Shown here piece by piece: positions 24,590 through 32,923 of a stretch of DNA of 64,000 nt. A model generated the notes under the pieces. It was not told the origin of the DNA. It did no database searches and saw nothing but the letters and a program-made list of their open reading frames with translations. Source of the DNA: Pelagibius sp037652055 (GTDB taxonomy: Bacteria > Pseudomonadota > Alphaproteobacteria > Kiloniellales > Kiloniellaceae); assembly GCF_037652055.1 (NCBI RefSeq), contig NZ_JBBKAH010000011.1, positions 275,955 to 339,954 on the forward strand. The letters are read 5' to 3'. Positions within the stretch are counted from its first letter, which is position 1. Each line of letters starts with the position of its first letter. The translations under genes and the position numbers were made by a program.

Positions 24590-25702
24590 TCAGAAGGCTT
24601 CCTGCAACAGCGCGAGATACTCCGCCTCGCTGGCAAGGCGGGGATTGGTGGCGTGGCAGTGGTCCTTCAAGGCCGCCGCGGCGACCGCCGGCAGGGCCGC
24701 GGCGCCGACACCCATCCCGGAGAGCCCGGCCGGCAGGCCGAGGTCGGCATTCAGCCGCGCAATGACGCTATCCGGGTCGCCGCCCAGCAGCACGGCCAGA
24801 CGATCCCACTTGCCGCCGATGGCCGCGCGGTTGAAGCGCAGCACCGCCGGCAGCAGCACGGCATTCAGCGTGCCATGGTGCAGCGTGAGCCCCTTCAGGG
24901 CGCCCAGCGGGTGCGACAGCGCGTGCACGGCACCCAGGCCCTTCTGGAACGCCATGGCGCCTTCCATCGCCGCCATCATCATGTCCCAGCGCGCCTGGCG
25001 GTCGCGGCCATCGGCGACCGCCCTGCGGATCGCGCCGAGCCCGCGCGCGAGCCCCTCCAGCGCGATGGCATCGGCCGGCGGGTTCACCGCCGGCGACATG
25101 AAGGTCTCCAGGCAGTGGGCCAGCGCGTCCATGCCGGTCGCCGCCGTCAGCATCGGCGGCAGGCCGAAGGTGAGCTCCGGATCGCAGACCGCGATGCTGG
25201 GCAGCAGCAGCGGCGACAGCACGCCCAGCTTGCGCCCGTCCTGCATGATGATGACGGCGCCGCGGCCGACCTCCGAGCCGGTGCCGGCGGTGGTCGGCAC
25301 CGCGACCATCGGCGGCAGCGGCCCCTTGATGCGGGCGACGCCGCCTTCGACGGCGGCATAGCGCGCGAGCGGCGGCTCGTGCGCCGCCAGGATGCGCACC
25401 GCCTTGCCGAGATCGAGGGAGGAGCCGCCGCCCACCGCGAGGATGCCGTCGCAGCCCTCCTGCCGGTAGACGGCGAGGGCCGCCATCACCGCCGCCTCGG
25501 TCGGGTTGGCCGGCGTGCCGTCGTAGACTGGTGGGGCCGCCTCGAAGAGCCCGGCGATGCGCGCGGTGAGGCCCAGCGCCGTCAGTCCCGCGTCGGTCAC
25601 CAGCAGCGGGCGCCGCAGGCCGAGCCCGGCACAGTAATCGGGCAGCTTCGCCGTCTCGCCCTCGCCGAACTCGATGCGGGTCAGATAGGTGATCGTCGCC
25701 AT
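24590..25702 (-). CDS. Iron-containing alcohol dehydrogenase
   Basis: Group III metal-dependent alcohol dehydrogenase of 370 residues. It has GGGSSLDLGKAVRI (about residues 94-107, NAD-binding) and PTTAGTGSEV (about 136-145). The metal ligands are in GMDALAHCLE, HALSHPLG and the HHGTLNA segment. Start ATG 25702 (MATITYLTRIEFGEG) fits the family N-terminus; the longer upstream frame runs into repeat DNA. It is a single gene with no operon partner. Substrate unknown; maleylacetate-reductase-like or butanol-type activities are possible in this family. Confidence 0.92.
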   Translation of the reverse strand: MATITYLTRIEFGEGETAKLPDYCAGLGLRRPLLVTDAGLTALGLTARIAGLFEAAPPVYDGTPANPTEAAVMAALAVYRQEGCDGILAVGGGSSLDLGKAVRILAAHEPPLARYAAVEGGVARIKGPLPPMVAVPTTAGTGSEVGRGAVIIMQDGRKLGVLSPLLLPSIAVCDPELTFGLPPMLTAATGMDALAHCLETFMSPAVNPPADAIALEGLARGLGAIRRAVADGRDRQARWDMMMAAMEGAMAFQKGLGAVHALSHPLGALKGLTLHHGTLNAVLLPAVLRFNRAAIGGKWDRLAVLLGGDPDSVIARLNADLGLPAGLSGMGVGAAALPAVAAAALKDHCHATNPRLASEAEYLALLQEAF

Positions 25703-25761
25703 TGCCGCCGGTCTCCGGATTGCCTCGTCCCCGCCCCTTCTATCACGCAGGGCAGCGTCAT

Positions 25762-25958
25762 GCAGTGACGCCAATGGGTCCCGGGGTCAAGCCCCGGGAC
25801 GACAGTTACGCATGAAATGCCAACCAGGGGTGCATCTGCGTTGATCAGATCGCCCGCCTCCGGAGGCTTCTTTCCGAATACTTATATCGTGTGCAGCGGT
25901 CTTTCGGTGGTTGTGCAATTATCATTGTCGTCCCGGGGCTTGACCCCGGGACCCATTG
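25762..25958. repeat. Inverted pair of palindromic repeats, family B
   Basis: Copy 1 at 25762-25806 contains CCAATGGGTCCCGGGGTC, its core stem continues AAGCCCCGGGACGACAG. Copy 2 at 25926-25958 is the same element reversed (TGTCGTCCCGGGGCTTGACC, then CCGGGACCCATTG). The core GTCCCGGGGT/AAGCCCCGGGAC can fold on itself. Further copies are at 26253-26298, 31959-31992, 32081-32120, 63320-63354 and 63441-63480, and a decayed one near 27820. Confidence 0.88.
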
Positions 25959-25960
25959 CC

Positions 25961-26248
25961 CTATCCGTTCAATCGGTCATAGAGGTCTTCCCACTCGGGA
26001 TTGCCGCGCTCGATCAGTTGGATCTTCCAGGCGCGGCTCCACTCCTTCAATGTCTTCTCCCGCTGGATCGCGCGTTCGATCTCCTCAAATGTCTCAAGAT
26101 GCACGAGGCGCGTGACGCGGTACTTCTGGACAAAGCGGGAGCCGCGGCCCTGACGGTGCTCCCAAACCCGCCGGGCAATGTCATTCGTCACGCCGACGTA
26201 GAGCGTCCCGTTCTTGCGGCTGGCAAGGATGTAAACGGTGTAAGGCAT
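25961..26248 (-). CDS. GIY-YIG nuclease family protein
   Basis: Small protein of 95 residues with a complete GIY-YIG core: YTVYIL (the GIY equivalent, residues 3-8), LYVGVT (the YIG equivalent, about 16-21), the Arg and His of ARRVWEHRQGRG, and Glu in the ERAIQREKTLKEW region. This is the stand-alone UvrC-N-terminus-like type that cuts DNA in related proteins. No added DNA-binding domain is present. Palindromic repeats of family B sit three bases past its stop (25926-25958) and five bases before its start (26253-26298), so the gene is exactly framed by them. Its cellular role is unknown. Confidence 0.92.
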   Translation of the reverse strand: MPYTVYILASRKNGTLYVGVTNDIARRVWEHRQGRGSRFVQKYRVTRLVHLETFEEIERAIQREKTLKEWSRAWKIQLIERGNPEWEDLYDRLNG

Positions 26249-26252
26249 CGCC

Positions 26253-26298
26253 GTGCAGTGACGCCAATGGGTCCCGGGGTCAAGCCCCGGGACGACAG
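26253..26298 (+). repeat. Palindromic repeat, family B (upstream of GIY-YIG gene)
   Basis: Shares about 45 bases with the copy at 25762-25806, including the outer GTGCAGTGACGCCAATGGG-like part. Core GTCCCGGGGTCAAGCCCCGG is intact. A degenerate trace follows near 26341-26372. Confidence 0.85.
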
Positions 26299-26378
26299 CG
26301 TTGGATTTGCTCGCGTGTGCGATAGCCCGGCGAGATGTGCGAACGCCATAGGGTCACGCGCCGGGGCGACAGGCGTGC

Positions 26379-27683
26379 CTACCCCAGCACCGAGAACGTG
26401 CTGTTCTGGTTGATCTCGCGCAGGCGCGAGAAGGTCGCGGTGTCGATGGCGTGGTCGAGGTGCTTCAGCTTGAACTTCATCGGCTTGGCGTCCTGGTCGC
26501 CGCCGCCTTCCACGTAGTCGATCATCGCCGCCATCATGCGGCCGGCGACCGGCGCGTTCTTGAACTGGTTGCCGCTGGAGCCGCAGGCCATGTAGAAGCC
26601 GCCGACGCAGGACCGGTCGTAGATCGGGATCCAGTCCTCGGTGACGTCGTAGAGGTCGACCACGCCCTTGGGGCTCTGCGAGACCTTCAGCGTCGGCAGG
26701 CGCTGTGCCTGCCGATAGGCCTGCGTCACCGCCTGCTCGGTGAGGTCGCGGTTGAAGTCGTCGGGGTCGACCACCTGGTAGGCGTCGCACTCCGGGTCCT
26801 CGCTGCCGATGAGGATGTGATTGCCGGTCTCCGGGCGGACGTAGACGGCGATGTCGCTGTCCGAGACCACGATGCCGGTCTTCTCGAAGTCGAGGCCTTC
26901 CGGCGCATCGACGTGCACCACCTCTTGGCGCAGCGGCTTGGTGGTGATGCGCATGTCGGCATCGGCCCCGGCCATGCGGTTGATGATCGAGGAATGCGGC
27001 CCGGCGACGTTGACCACCACCGGCGCGGCGATCGTCGTGCCGTCGTCCAGCACCACGCCGGTGACGCGTCCGTTCTCAACCGGGATCTCCACCACCTTCT
27101 TCTTGAAGAGGAAGGTGGCGCCGGCCGCCTCCGCCGCGCGCTGGATATTGTGGGTGGCGAGCTGCGGGTCGCTGATGTAGCCGCCGGTCGGGAAGAACAC
27201 GCCGCCTTTCAGATGCGCGCCGTTGGACTCGCCGAACTGCGGGTCGCTCATGACGCGCGCGGGGGCGAAGCTTTCCAGGTTGTAGCCGGGAATGGCCGCC
27301 TGAATGCGCAATGGGTCCCAGTGCTCGTAAGGGATGCCGAGGGCGTCGACATGGCGCAGCACCAGGGAGAGGTCCTTGTTGTGCGGCGTCTTGAACACCA
27401 GGGTGCCGGTGTCGTGAAAGGCGGCGTGGCCGCGCTCGTCGTCTGCGGCCAGGTAATCGGCCCAGCCCTTCCAGTCGTGGTAGCCGTCATAGGCCATGGC
27501 GCAGCCGTCGAGGGTGGAATAGTAGACCCGGATGATGGCGCAGGAATTGGAGGTCGAGCCGTAGCCGGCCGCCGGCAGCGCGTCTACGTTCAGCACCTTG
27601 CGCCCGCCGCGCGCCAGCTCCAGCCCCACCGCGGCGCCGATCACCCCGGCGCCGATGACCACTGCGTCGTAACTCTCGCTCAT
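26379..27683 (-). CDS. FAD-dependent oxidoreductase (DAO family)
   Basis: Protein of 434 residues of the D-amino-acid-oxidase/sarcosine-oxidase-like fold. It has an N-terminal FAD loop VVIGAGVIGAAVGLELARGG, a substrate-side middle region (FPTGGYISDPQLATHNIQRA) and a C-terminal FAD segment GFYMACGSSGNQFKNAPVAG. It probably oxidises an amine, amino acid or hydroxy acid in the cytoplasm. The start at 27683 (MSESYDAVV) is chosen since the fold begins at once and purine-rich sequence (AGGAAG, GCAGGG) precedes it. No operon partner. Confidence 0.92.
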   Translation of the reverse strand: MSESYDAVVIGAGVIGAAVGLELARGGRKVLNVDALPAAGYGSTSNSCAIIRVYYSTLDGCAMAYDGYHDWKGWADYLAADDERGHAAFHDTGTLVFKTPHNKDLSLVLRHVDALGIPYEHWDPLRIQAAIPGYNLESFAPARVMSDPQFGESNGAHLKGGVFFPTGGYISDPQLATHNIQRAAEAAGATFLFKKKVVEIPVENGRVTGVVLDDGTTIAAPVVVNVAGPHSSIINRMAGADADMRITTKPLRQEVVHVDAPEGLDFEKTGIVVSDSDIAVYVRPETGNHILIGSEDPECDAYQVVDPDDFNRDLTEQAVTQAYRQAQRLPTLKVSQSPKGVVDLYDVTEDWIPIYDRSCVGGFYMACGSSGNQFKNAPVAGRMMAAMIDYVEGGGDQDAKPMKFKLKHLDHAIDTATFSRLREINQNSTFSVLG

Positions 27684-27885
27684 GCCCTGCTCGCTTCCTG
27701 CTTGTGACGGATTTCGTTCCCTGTCCCGTGCCACGGAGCAAGGCAGCGGGTCAATCGCAGGAGCGACGGGAAATAGCCAAGGGCGCACCGTCCGGCGCCC
27801 CAGCGGATGTGCGAATACCGCCGGGTCAAGCCCCGGGGGTGACGGGAGGGAATGATTGAGCTAACAATGGATGAGCGGTGTTCCC

Positions 27886-27936
27886 CCTCACCCCCCGTTT
27901 CGCGGGCCTCCCTCTCTCCCCGGCGGAGAGAGGGTG
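27886..27936. repeat. Palindromic repeat, family C
   Basis: CCCTCTCTCC (27910-27919) pairs with GGAGAGAGGG (27925-27934) around CCGGC, preceded by CCCCCTCACCCCCCG as at the znuA terminator. It may end transcription or be a mobile palindrome. The 27684-28000 gap holds this, a decayed family B trace at about 27820-27845, and the presumed pca promoter; no gene is seen in it. Confidence 0.7.
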
Positions 27937-28000
27937 ACGCAGCCTCGGTGCGCGGAGGCGCGCCCTGGCAACGTCGGGGGACCGGTTCGGAGGAGACTTT

Positions 28001-28807
28001 ATGGACTTTCGCGCGCTGAACGGCGTCGTGCTGCACCTGCAGGACCTGGGCGAGGCGGATAAGCCCGCGCTGGTGTTCGCGAATTCGCTGGGCACCGACT
28101 TTCGCATCTGGGACGACGTGGTGGCGCGCCTGGCCGAGTCTTTCCGCATCGTGCTCTACGACAAGCGCGGCCACGGCCTCTCCGAGCTGGGCGACCCGCC
28201 CTACAGCCTGGACGACCACGTCGGCGACCTCGCCGCGCTGCTGGACGACCTCGCCATTGGCGACGCCACCGGGCGCGCCGTCGTCTGCGGGCTTTCGGTC
28301 GGCGGGCTGATCGCCCAGGGGCTCACCATGGCGCGGCCCGATCTCGTCGCCGGCCTCGTCCTCGCGGACACCGCGCACAAGATCGGCACGGCCGAGATGT
28401 GGGGCCAGCGCATGGCCGCCATCGAGGACGGCGGCATCGCGAGCATCGCCGATGGGATCCTGGAGCGCTGGTTCACCGAAGACTTCCGCGAGAGCGATCC
28501 CATCGCGCTGACCGGGTGGCACGCCATGCTGACGCGCACCCCCAAGGCCGGCTACCTCGGCACCTGCGCGGCGCTGCGCGACAGCGACCTGACCGAGCAG
28601 GCCAGGGAGATCGCGGTGCCGACGCTCTGCGTGGTGGGCGAGGAAGACGGCGCGACGCCGCCCGCGCTGGTGAAGCAGCTGGCCGATCTCATCCCCGGCG
28701 CGCGCTACGAAGTGATCGCGGGCGCCGGCCACCTGCCCTGCATCGAGCAGCCCGACGTGCTGGCCGATCTGATTCTGGACTTCGCGCGGGAGAACGACCT
28801 TGTCTGA
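28001..28807 (+). CDS. pcaD: 3-oxoadipate enol-lactonase PcaD
   Basis: Alpha/beta hydrolase of 268 residues that opens beta-ketoadipate enol-lactone to beta-ketoadipate. The oxyanion region is FANSLGTDFRIWDD; the nucleophile elbow is GLSVGG (Ser about residue 94); the catalytic His is in AGAGHLPCIEQP near the end. The N-terminus matches the family. ATG 28001 follows GGAGGAGACTTT. It is the first of five overlapping or nearly touching pca genes. Confidence 0.95.
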   Translation: MDFRALNGVVLHLQDLGEADKPALVFANSLGTDFRIWDDVVARLAESFRIVLYDKRGHGLSELGDPPYSLDDHVGDLAALLDDLAIGDATGRAVVCGLSVGGLIAQGLTMARPDLVAGLVLADTAHKIGTAEMWGQRMAAIEDGGIASIADGILERWFTEDFRESDPIALTGWHAMLTRTPKAGYLGTCAALRDSDLTEQAREIAVPTLCVVGEEDGATPPALVKQLADLIPGARYEVIAGAGHLPCIEQPDVLADLILDFARENDLV

Positions 28808-29210
28808 CGACGCCCGCCGCGCCGCCGGCCGCAAGACCCGCACCGAGGTGCTGGGCGAAGCCTACGTCGCGCGCTCCGACAAAAACAGAAACGACTTCAA
28901 CGCCGACTTCCTGGACTTCATCACCGAGGGCGCCTGGGGCTCGGTGTGGTCGCGCCCGGGGCTGACGCGGCGCGAGCGCAGCCTCATCACCATCGCGCTG
29001 CTCGCCGCCCTGGGCCACGACGAGGAAGTCGCCATGCACGTGCGCGCGACGGCCAACACCGGGGCGACGCCGGAGGACATCAAGGAGGCGCTGCTGCACG
29101 TCGCCGTCTACGCCGGCGTGCCGGCCGCCAACCAGGCCTTCAAGACGGCCAAGAAGACGCTGGACGAAATGGGTGGGGACAACGAAGAGGAGCAGGAGGG
29201 CAGGCCATGA
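28800..29210 (+). CDS. pcaC: 4-carboxymuconolactone decarboxylase PcaC
   Basis: Cytoplasmic enzyme of 136 residues that decarboxylates 4-carboxymuconolactone to the enol-lactone. The family segments VWSRPGLTRRERSLITIALL and VAMHVRATANTGATPEDIKE are complete. The start appears to be TTG at 28800, overlapping pcaD by eight bases; no ATG lies near the required N-terminus. Its TGA overlaps the pcaH ATG. Confidence 0.94.
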   Translation: MSDDARRAAGRKTRTEVLGEAYVARSDKNRNDFNADFLDFITEGAWGSVWSRPGLTRRERSLITIALLAALGHDEEVAMHVRATANTGATPEDIKEALLHVAVYAGVPAANQAFKTAKKTLDEMGGDNEEEQEGRP

Positions 29211-29935
29211 CCGATTCGCCCAAACCCTACGCGCCACGCGACTGGGGCGCGCATCCCCCGGTCATCCATCCCGACTACAAGTCGACGCGCCTGCGCGGCG
29301 CCACCAAGCCGCTGATCCCGCTGAAGCAGACGCTCTCCGAACTGACCGGCCCGGTGTTCGGCCACGACTGCCTCGGCGTGCTCGACAACGACCTCACCAG
29401 GAACGGCCGCAGGGACGGCGACCCCCCCGGGGAGCCCCTGGGCGAGCGCATCGTCGTCTCCGGCAAAGTGGTCGACGAGAGGGGCCGCCCGCAGCCCGAC
29501 ATGCTGGTCGAGGTGTGGCAGGCCAACGCCGCCGGGCGCTACGTCCACAAGGTGGACCAGCACAACGCGCCGCTGGACCCCAACTTCTTCGGCGGCGGGC
29601 GCTGCGTCACCGATGCCGAGGGCGTCTACCGCTTCACCACCATCAAGCCGGGCGCCTATCCCTGGGGCAATCACCCCAATGCCTGGCGGCCCAACCACAT
29701 CCACTTCTCGCTGTTCGGCCCCAGCATCGCGACGCGCCTGGTGACGCAGATGTACTTCCCGGGCGACCCGCTGCTCGACCTCGACCCGATCTTCCTCGGC
29801 ACGCCGGAAAAGGCGCGCGACCGCCTGGTCGCGGCCTTCGACCTCACGCTGACGGAGCCGGAGTTCGCCCTCGGCTACCGCTTCGACGTGGTCCTGCGCG
29901 GCGCCCAGGAAACGCCGATGGAGACGGGCCGATGA
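29207..29935 (+). CDS. pcaH: Protocatechuate 3,4-dioxygenase beta subunit PcaH
   Basis: Iron(III)-containing intradiol dioxygenase subunit of 242 residues, which supplies the active-site iron. The C-terminal half has the Tyr/His ligand pattern: a Tyr in GAYPWGNHPNAW and HxH in WRPNHIHFSLFG. VWQANAAGRYVHKVDQH is the conserved core strand. The ATG overlaps the stop of pcaC and follows AGGAGGG. PcaG is the partner, and the complex cleaves protocatechuate to 3-carboxymuconate. Confidence 0.96.
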   Translation: MTDSPKPYAPRDWGAHPPVIHPDYKSTRLRGATKPLIPLKQTLSELTGPVFGHDCLGVLDNDLTRNGRRDGDPPGEPLGERIVVSGKVVDERGRPQPDMLVEVWQANAAGRYVHKVDQHNAPLDPNFFGGGRCVTDAEGVYRFTTIKPGAYPWGNHPNAWRPNHIHFSLFGPSIATRLVTQMYFPGDPLLDLDPIFLGTPEKARDRLVAAFDLTLTEPEFALGYRFDVVLRGAQETPMETGR

Positions 29936-30525
29936 AAAAGGGCCAGACCCCCTCGCAGACCGTCGGCCCCTACTTCGCCTACGGCCTGACGCCGGAGCAG
30001 TACGGCTACCCGTCGCTGACTTCCATCGCTTCCGCAGATCTGCGCACGCCGGACGTCGAGGGACAGCGGATCCGCATCGAGGGCCGCGTCTTCGACGGCA
30101 ACGGCGCGGCGGTGAACGACGCCATGATCGAGATCTGGCAGGCCGACCCCGAGGGCCGCTACGCCCACCCGGCCGATGCCCGCGGCGGCAACATCGCCTT
30201 CAAGGGCTTCGGGCGCTGCGGCACCGGCACCGACCCGGAACACCGCTTCATCTTCGACAGCGTGAAGCCGGGCGCGGTGGACGCCGCGCAGGCGCCGCAC
30301 GTGAACGTCATCGTCTTCATGCGCGGACTCCTCAGCCACCTCTACACCCGGCTCTACTTCGCCGACGAAGCCGAGGCCAATGCGAAGGACCCCGTTCTGC
30401 AAAGCGTCCCGGCCGAGCGGCGCGACACCCTCATCGCACAGCATGAAGAAGCCGGCGGCGTCGCCGTCTACCGCTTCGACATCCACATGCAGGGCGCGCG
30501 GGAAACCGTGTTCTTCGACGTGTGA
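29932..30525 (+). CDS. pcaG: Protocatechuate 3,4-dioxygenase alpha subunit PcaG
   Basis: Alpha subunit of 197 residues. It starts with the family hallmark QTPSQTVGPYFAYGLTP and has the EIWQADPEGRY core. The iron-ligand residues of PcaH are not all kept (HVNVIVFMRG replaces the HxH strand), as is normal for this subunit. ATG overlaps the stop of pcaH (ATGA), giving equal synthesis of both subunits. Confidence 0.96.
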   Translation: MKKGQTPSQTVGPYFAYGLTPEQYGYPSLTSIASADLRTPDVEGQRIRIEGRVFDGNGAAVNDAMIEIWQADPEGRYAHPADARGGNIAFKGFGRCGTGTDPEHRFIFDSVKPGAVDAAQAPHVNVIVFMRGLLSHLYTRLYFADEAEANAKDPVLQSVPAERRDTLIAQHEEAGGVAVYRFDIHMQGARETVFFDV

Positions 30526-30535
30526 TGGACCTTTC

Positions 30536-31891
30536 ATGAGTATCCTCCCCTTCGACAGCGCCTTCCTGGGCCCCCTGCTCTCCGATGCCGAGCTGGCGGG
30601 CCTGCTGGACGACCGCGCGCAGCTGCGCGCCATGCTGGACTTCGAGGCGGCACTGGCACGCGCCGAAGGGCGCGTCGGCGTCATTCCCGCAGCCGCCGCC
30701 GAACGCATCTCGGAAGTCGCCGGCAGCCTGGAGATCGATCCCGCCAGCCTCGCGGAGGGCACCGCGCGTGACGGCATCCCGGTGCCGGCGCTGGTCGCCT
30801 GCCTGCGCAAGGCGGTGGGCGGCGAGGAAGCCGCCTATGTGCACTGGGGCGCCACCACACAGGACGTGATGGACAGCGGCCTGGTGCTGCGCCTCAAGCG
30901 CATCCTCGACATCCTCGAGGAGCGCCTGGGCGATCTCGGCGACACCCTGGCCGACCTGGCTGACGCCGAGCGGGCCACGGTCATGCTGGCGCGTACCCGC
31001 GGCCAGCAGGCGACGCCGACCTCCTTCGGCCTCAAGGTGGCCGGCTGGCTGGCGCCGCTCGACCGCCACCTCGATCGTCTCTATGAATTCGAAGACCGCT
31101 TCGGGGTGCTGAGCTTCGGCGGCGCGGCGGGCAATCTCTCCGCGCTCGGCGTGGACGGGCCGGCCGTCGAGGCGGTGCTGGCCGAGGAGCTCGAACTCGC
31201 CGTGCCGCTGCTGCCCTGGCACAGCCAACGCGATTGCCTGGTCGAGCTTGCCAACTGGCTGGGCCTCGTCTCCGGCAGCCTCGGCAAGATGGCCGGCGAT
31301 ATCATGCTGCTGTGCCAGAACGAGGTCGGCGAACTGCGCGAGGGAGACTTTGACGGTCAACCGGGCGGCGGCTCCTCGACGCTGCCGCAGAAGCAGAACC
31401 CCGTGCGCTCGGAAGCGGTGCTGTCGCTGACGCGCCACGTCGCAGGGCTCGCCGGGCCGATGCAGCTGACCGCCTTTCACACCCACGAGCGCGACGGCGT
31501 GGCCTGGCAGCTGGAGTGGCTGACGCTGCCGCAGATGGTCGTCGCCACCGGTGCGGCACTGGCCCAGTCGCTGGCCCTCATCGGCGGACTGAAGGTCGAC
31601 CGCGAAAGAATGCGCGTCAACATCGAGGCGACCAACGGCCTGGCGCTGGCCGAGGCCGCCAGCTTCGCGCTCTCCCGGCACCTGCCGCGCCCCGAGGCCC
31701 AGGCCCTGGTGAAGCAGGCCTGCCACGACGCACTGGACCAGGGCCGCTCCCTGATCGCGCTGCTGCAGGAACGCTGCGACGCCCGATTGGACTCACCGGG
31801 GGTCGATTGGCACGCCCTGGCGGATCCGGCGCACCACATCGGCTGCGCCGACACCTTCATCGACCGGGTACTGCAAGCGCGCGGAGAGTAA
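30536..31891 (+). CDS. pcaB: 3-carboxy-cis,cis-muconate cycloisomerase PcaB
   Basis: Fumarase/aspartase superfamily enzyme of 451 residues that converts 3-carboxymuconate to 4-carboxymuconolactone. The family signature GGSSTLPQKQNPVRSE lies at about residues 278-293, and HWGATTQDVMDSG at about 102-114 is another active-site loop. It starts ten bases after pcaG and ends the pca cluster. pcaIJF, pcaK and a PcaQ-type regulator are not in this window. Confidence 0.95.
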   Translation: MSILPFDSAFLGPLLSDAELAGLLDDRAQLRAMLDFEAALARAEGRVGVIPAAAAERISEVAGSLEIDPASLAEGTARDGIPVPALVACLRKAVGGEEAAYVHWGATTQDVMDSGLVLRLKRILDILEERLGDLGDTLADLADAERATVMLARTRGQQATPTSFGLKVAGWLAPLDRHLDRLYEFEDRFGVLSFGGAAGNLSALGVDGPAVEAVLAEELELAVPLLPWHSQRDCLVELANWLGLVSGSLGKMAGDIMLLCQNEVGELREGDFDGQPGGGSSTLPQKQNPVRSEAVLSLTRHVAGLAGPMQLTAFHTHERDGVAWQLEWLTLPQMVVATGAALAQSLALIGGLKVDRERMRVNIEATNGLALAEAASFALSRHLPRPEAQALVKQACHDALDQGRSLIALLQERCDARLDSPGVDWHALADPAHHIGCADTFIDRVLQARGE

Positions 31892-31958
31892 CCGGCCCTG
31901 CAAGGCTACGGCACTCCCACACCTCATCGAGAAGAGTTCCGCCCCGCCAACCCGAAGG

Positions 31959-32120
31959 CTGTCGTCCCGGGACTTGATCCCGGGACCCAATGCCGTGGCC
32001 ACCATAGAGGCCTTTCCCCTGCAGCAGGCGATCTTTGCGGCTGGTGGGATGCAAGCGTGGCGAAGGGAACGCCATGTGCTGATGCCAATGGGTCCCGGGG
32101 TCAAGCCCCGGGACGACAGT
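31959..32120. repeat. Inverted pair of palindromic repeats, family B
   Basis: Copy at 31959-31992 (CTGTCGTCCCGGGACTTGAT, then CCCGGGACCCAATG) and reversed copy at 32081-32120 (CCAATGGGTCCCGGGGTCAA core). About 88 bases lie between them. They fill the gap between convergent pcaB and the flavin-fold protein gene and may act as terminators. Confidence 0.86.
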
Positions 32121-32154
32121 GGTGTGTGCGGGGGACTTCAGCGCGCCTCGCCTG

Positions 32155-32793
32155 CTACCACATCGTCTTGCGGGCGCGCTCCGGCCATTCGCGGTCGTAG
32201 GCTTCGCCGCCGACGCGCGCGTCGCTGGCCGAGGCGAGGATCTGGCCCGGCGTCGGCAGGCTCTTCGGATCCACGTGGTGTTCCGGGTTCCACAGGTCCG
32301 AGCGCACGATGGCGCGGGCGCACTGGAAGAACACCGTCTCCACCGCGATGACCATGACGCTGCGCGGCGCCTTGCCTTCGACCGCAAAGCGCGCCAGCAG
32401 CTGCGGGTCGATGCTGATCTGCGCGCGGCCGTTCACACGGATGGTGGAGCCGGAGCCCGGCACCAGGAACAACAGGGCGACGCGCGGGTCCTGCACCACG
32501 TTGCGCAGGGAATCGATGCGGTTGTTGCCGCGCCGGTCCGGCAGCATCAGCGTGCGCTCGTCCTCGATGTGCACGGTGCCCTTGAGCTCGCCGCGCGGCG
32601 AACAGTCGAGCCCCTCCGGCCCGCTGGTGGCAAGCGCCATGAAGGGCGAGACCTCGATGAAGCGGCGGTACTCCGGCGTGATGACATCGACCTCCTTGAC
32701 CAGCGAAGCCTCGACCGGCTGACCGTAGAGCGCCTGCAACTCGGCGACGCTGGTGATGACGGACGGAGCGGAGTTCGGCGCGGTGTCGGGCAT
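32155..32793 (-). CDS. Pyridoxamine 5'-phosphate oxidase family protein
   Basis: Protein of 212 residues with the split-barrel flavin fold: FMALATSGPEGLDCSPRGEL and the strand LMLPDRRGNNRIDSLRNVVQ followed by RVALLFLVPGSGSTIRVNGR. The length and a CARAIVRSDLW tail match the MSMEG_1061-like branch of uncharacterised FMN proteins. The start at 32793 (MPDTAPNSAPS) is chosen because upstream in-frame sequence is poor in family features. Its substrate is unknown. Confidence 0.9.
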   Translation of the reverse strand: MPDTAPNSAPSVITSVAELQALYGQPVEASLVKEVDVITPEYRRFIEVSPFMALATSGPEGLDCSPRGELKGTVHIEDERTLMLPDRRGNNRIDSLRNVVQDPRVALLFLVPGSGSTIRVNGRAQISIDPQLLARFAVEGKAPRSVMVIAVETVFFQCARAIVRSDLWNPEHHVDPKSLPTPGQILASASDARVGGEAYDREWPERARKTMW

Positions 32794-32923
32794 GGCGGCT
32801 TTCCTGGCGGCAATAGGGGCGGCGAAGCGGGCGGTAAAGACGTAAGCTGCGGGACCGAACCTAACGCAGCGACGCCCGCGCGCCGACATGAAGTTTTTGT
32901 GGCTGCGCGATGACCGCGGGGCC

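Noticed and set aside
25762..26298. Insertion sequence around the GIY-YIG gene
   Set aside because: No transposase, no target-site duplication that I can see; the flanking palindromes also occur without any gene elsewhere in the window.
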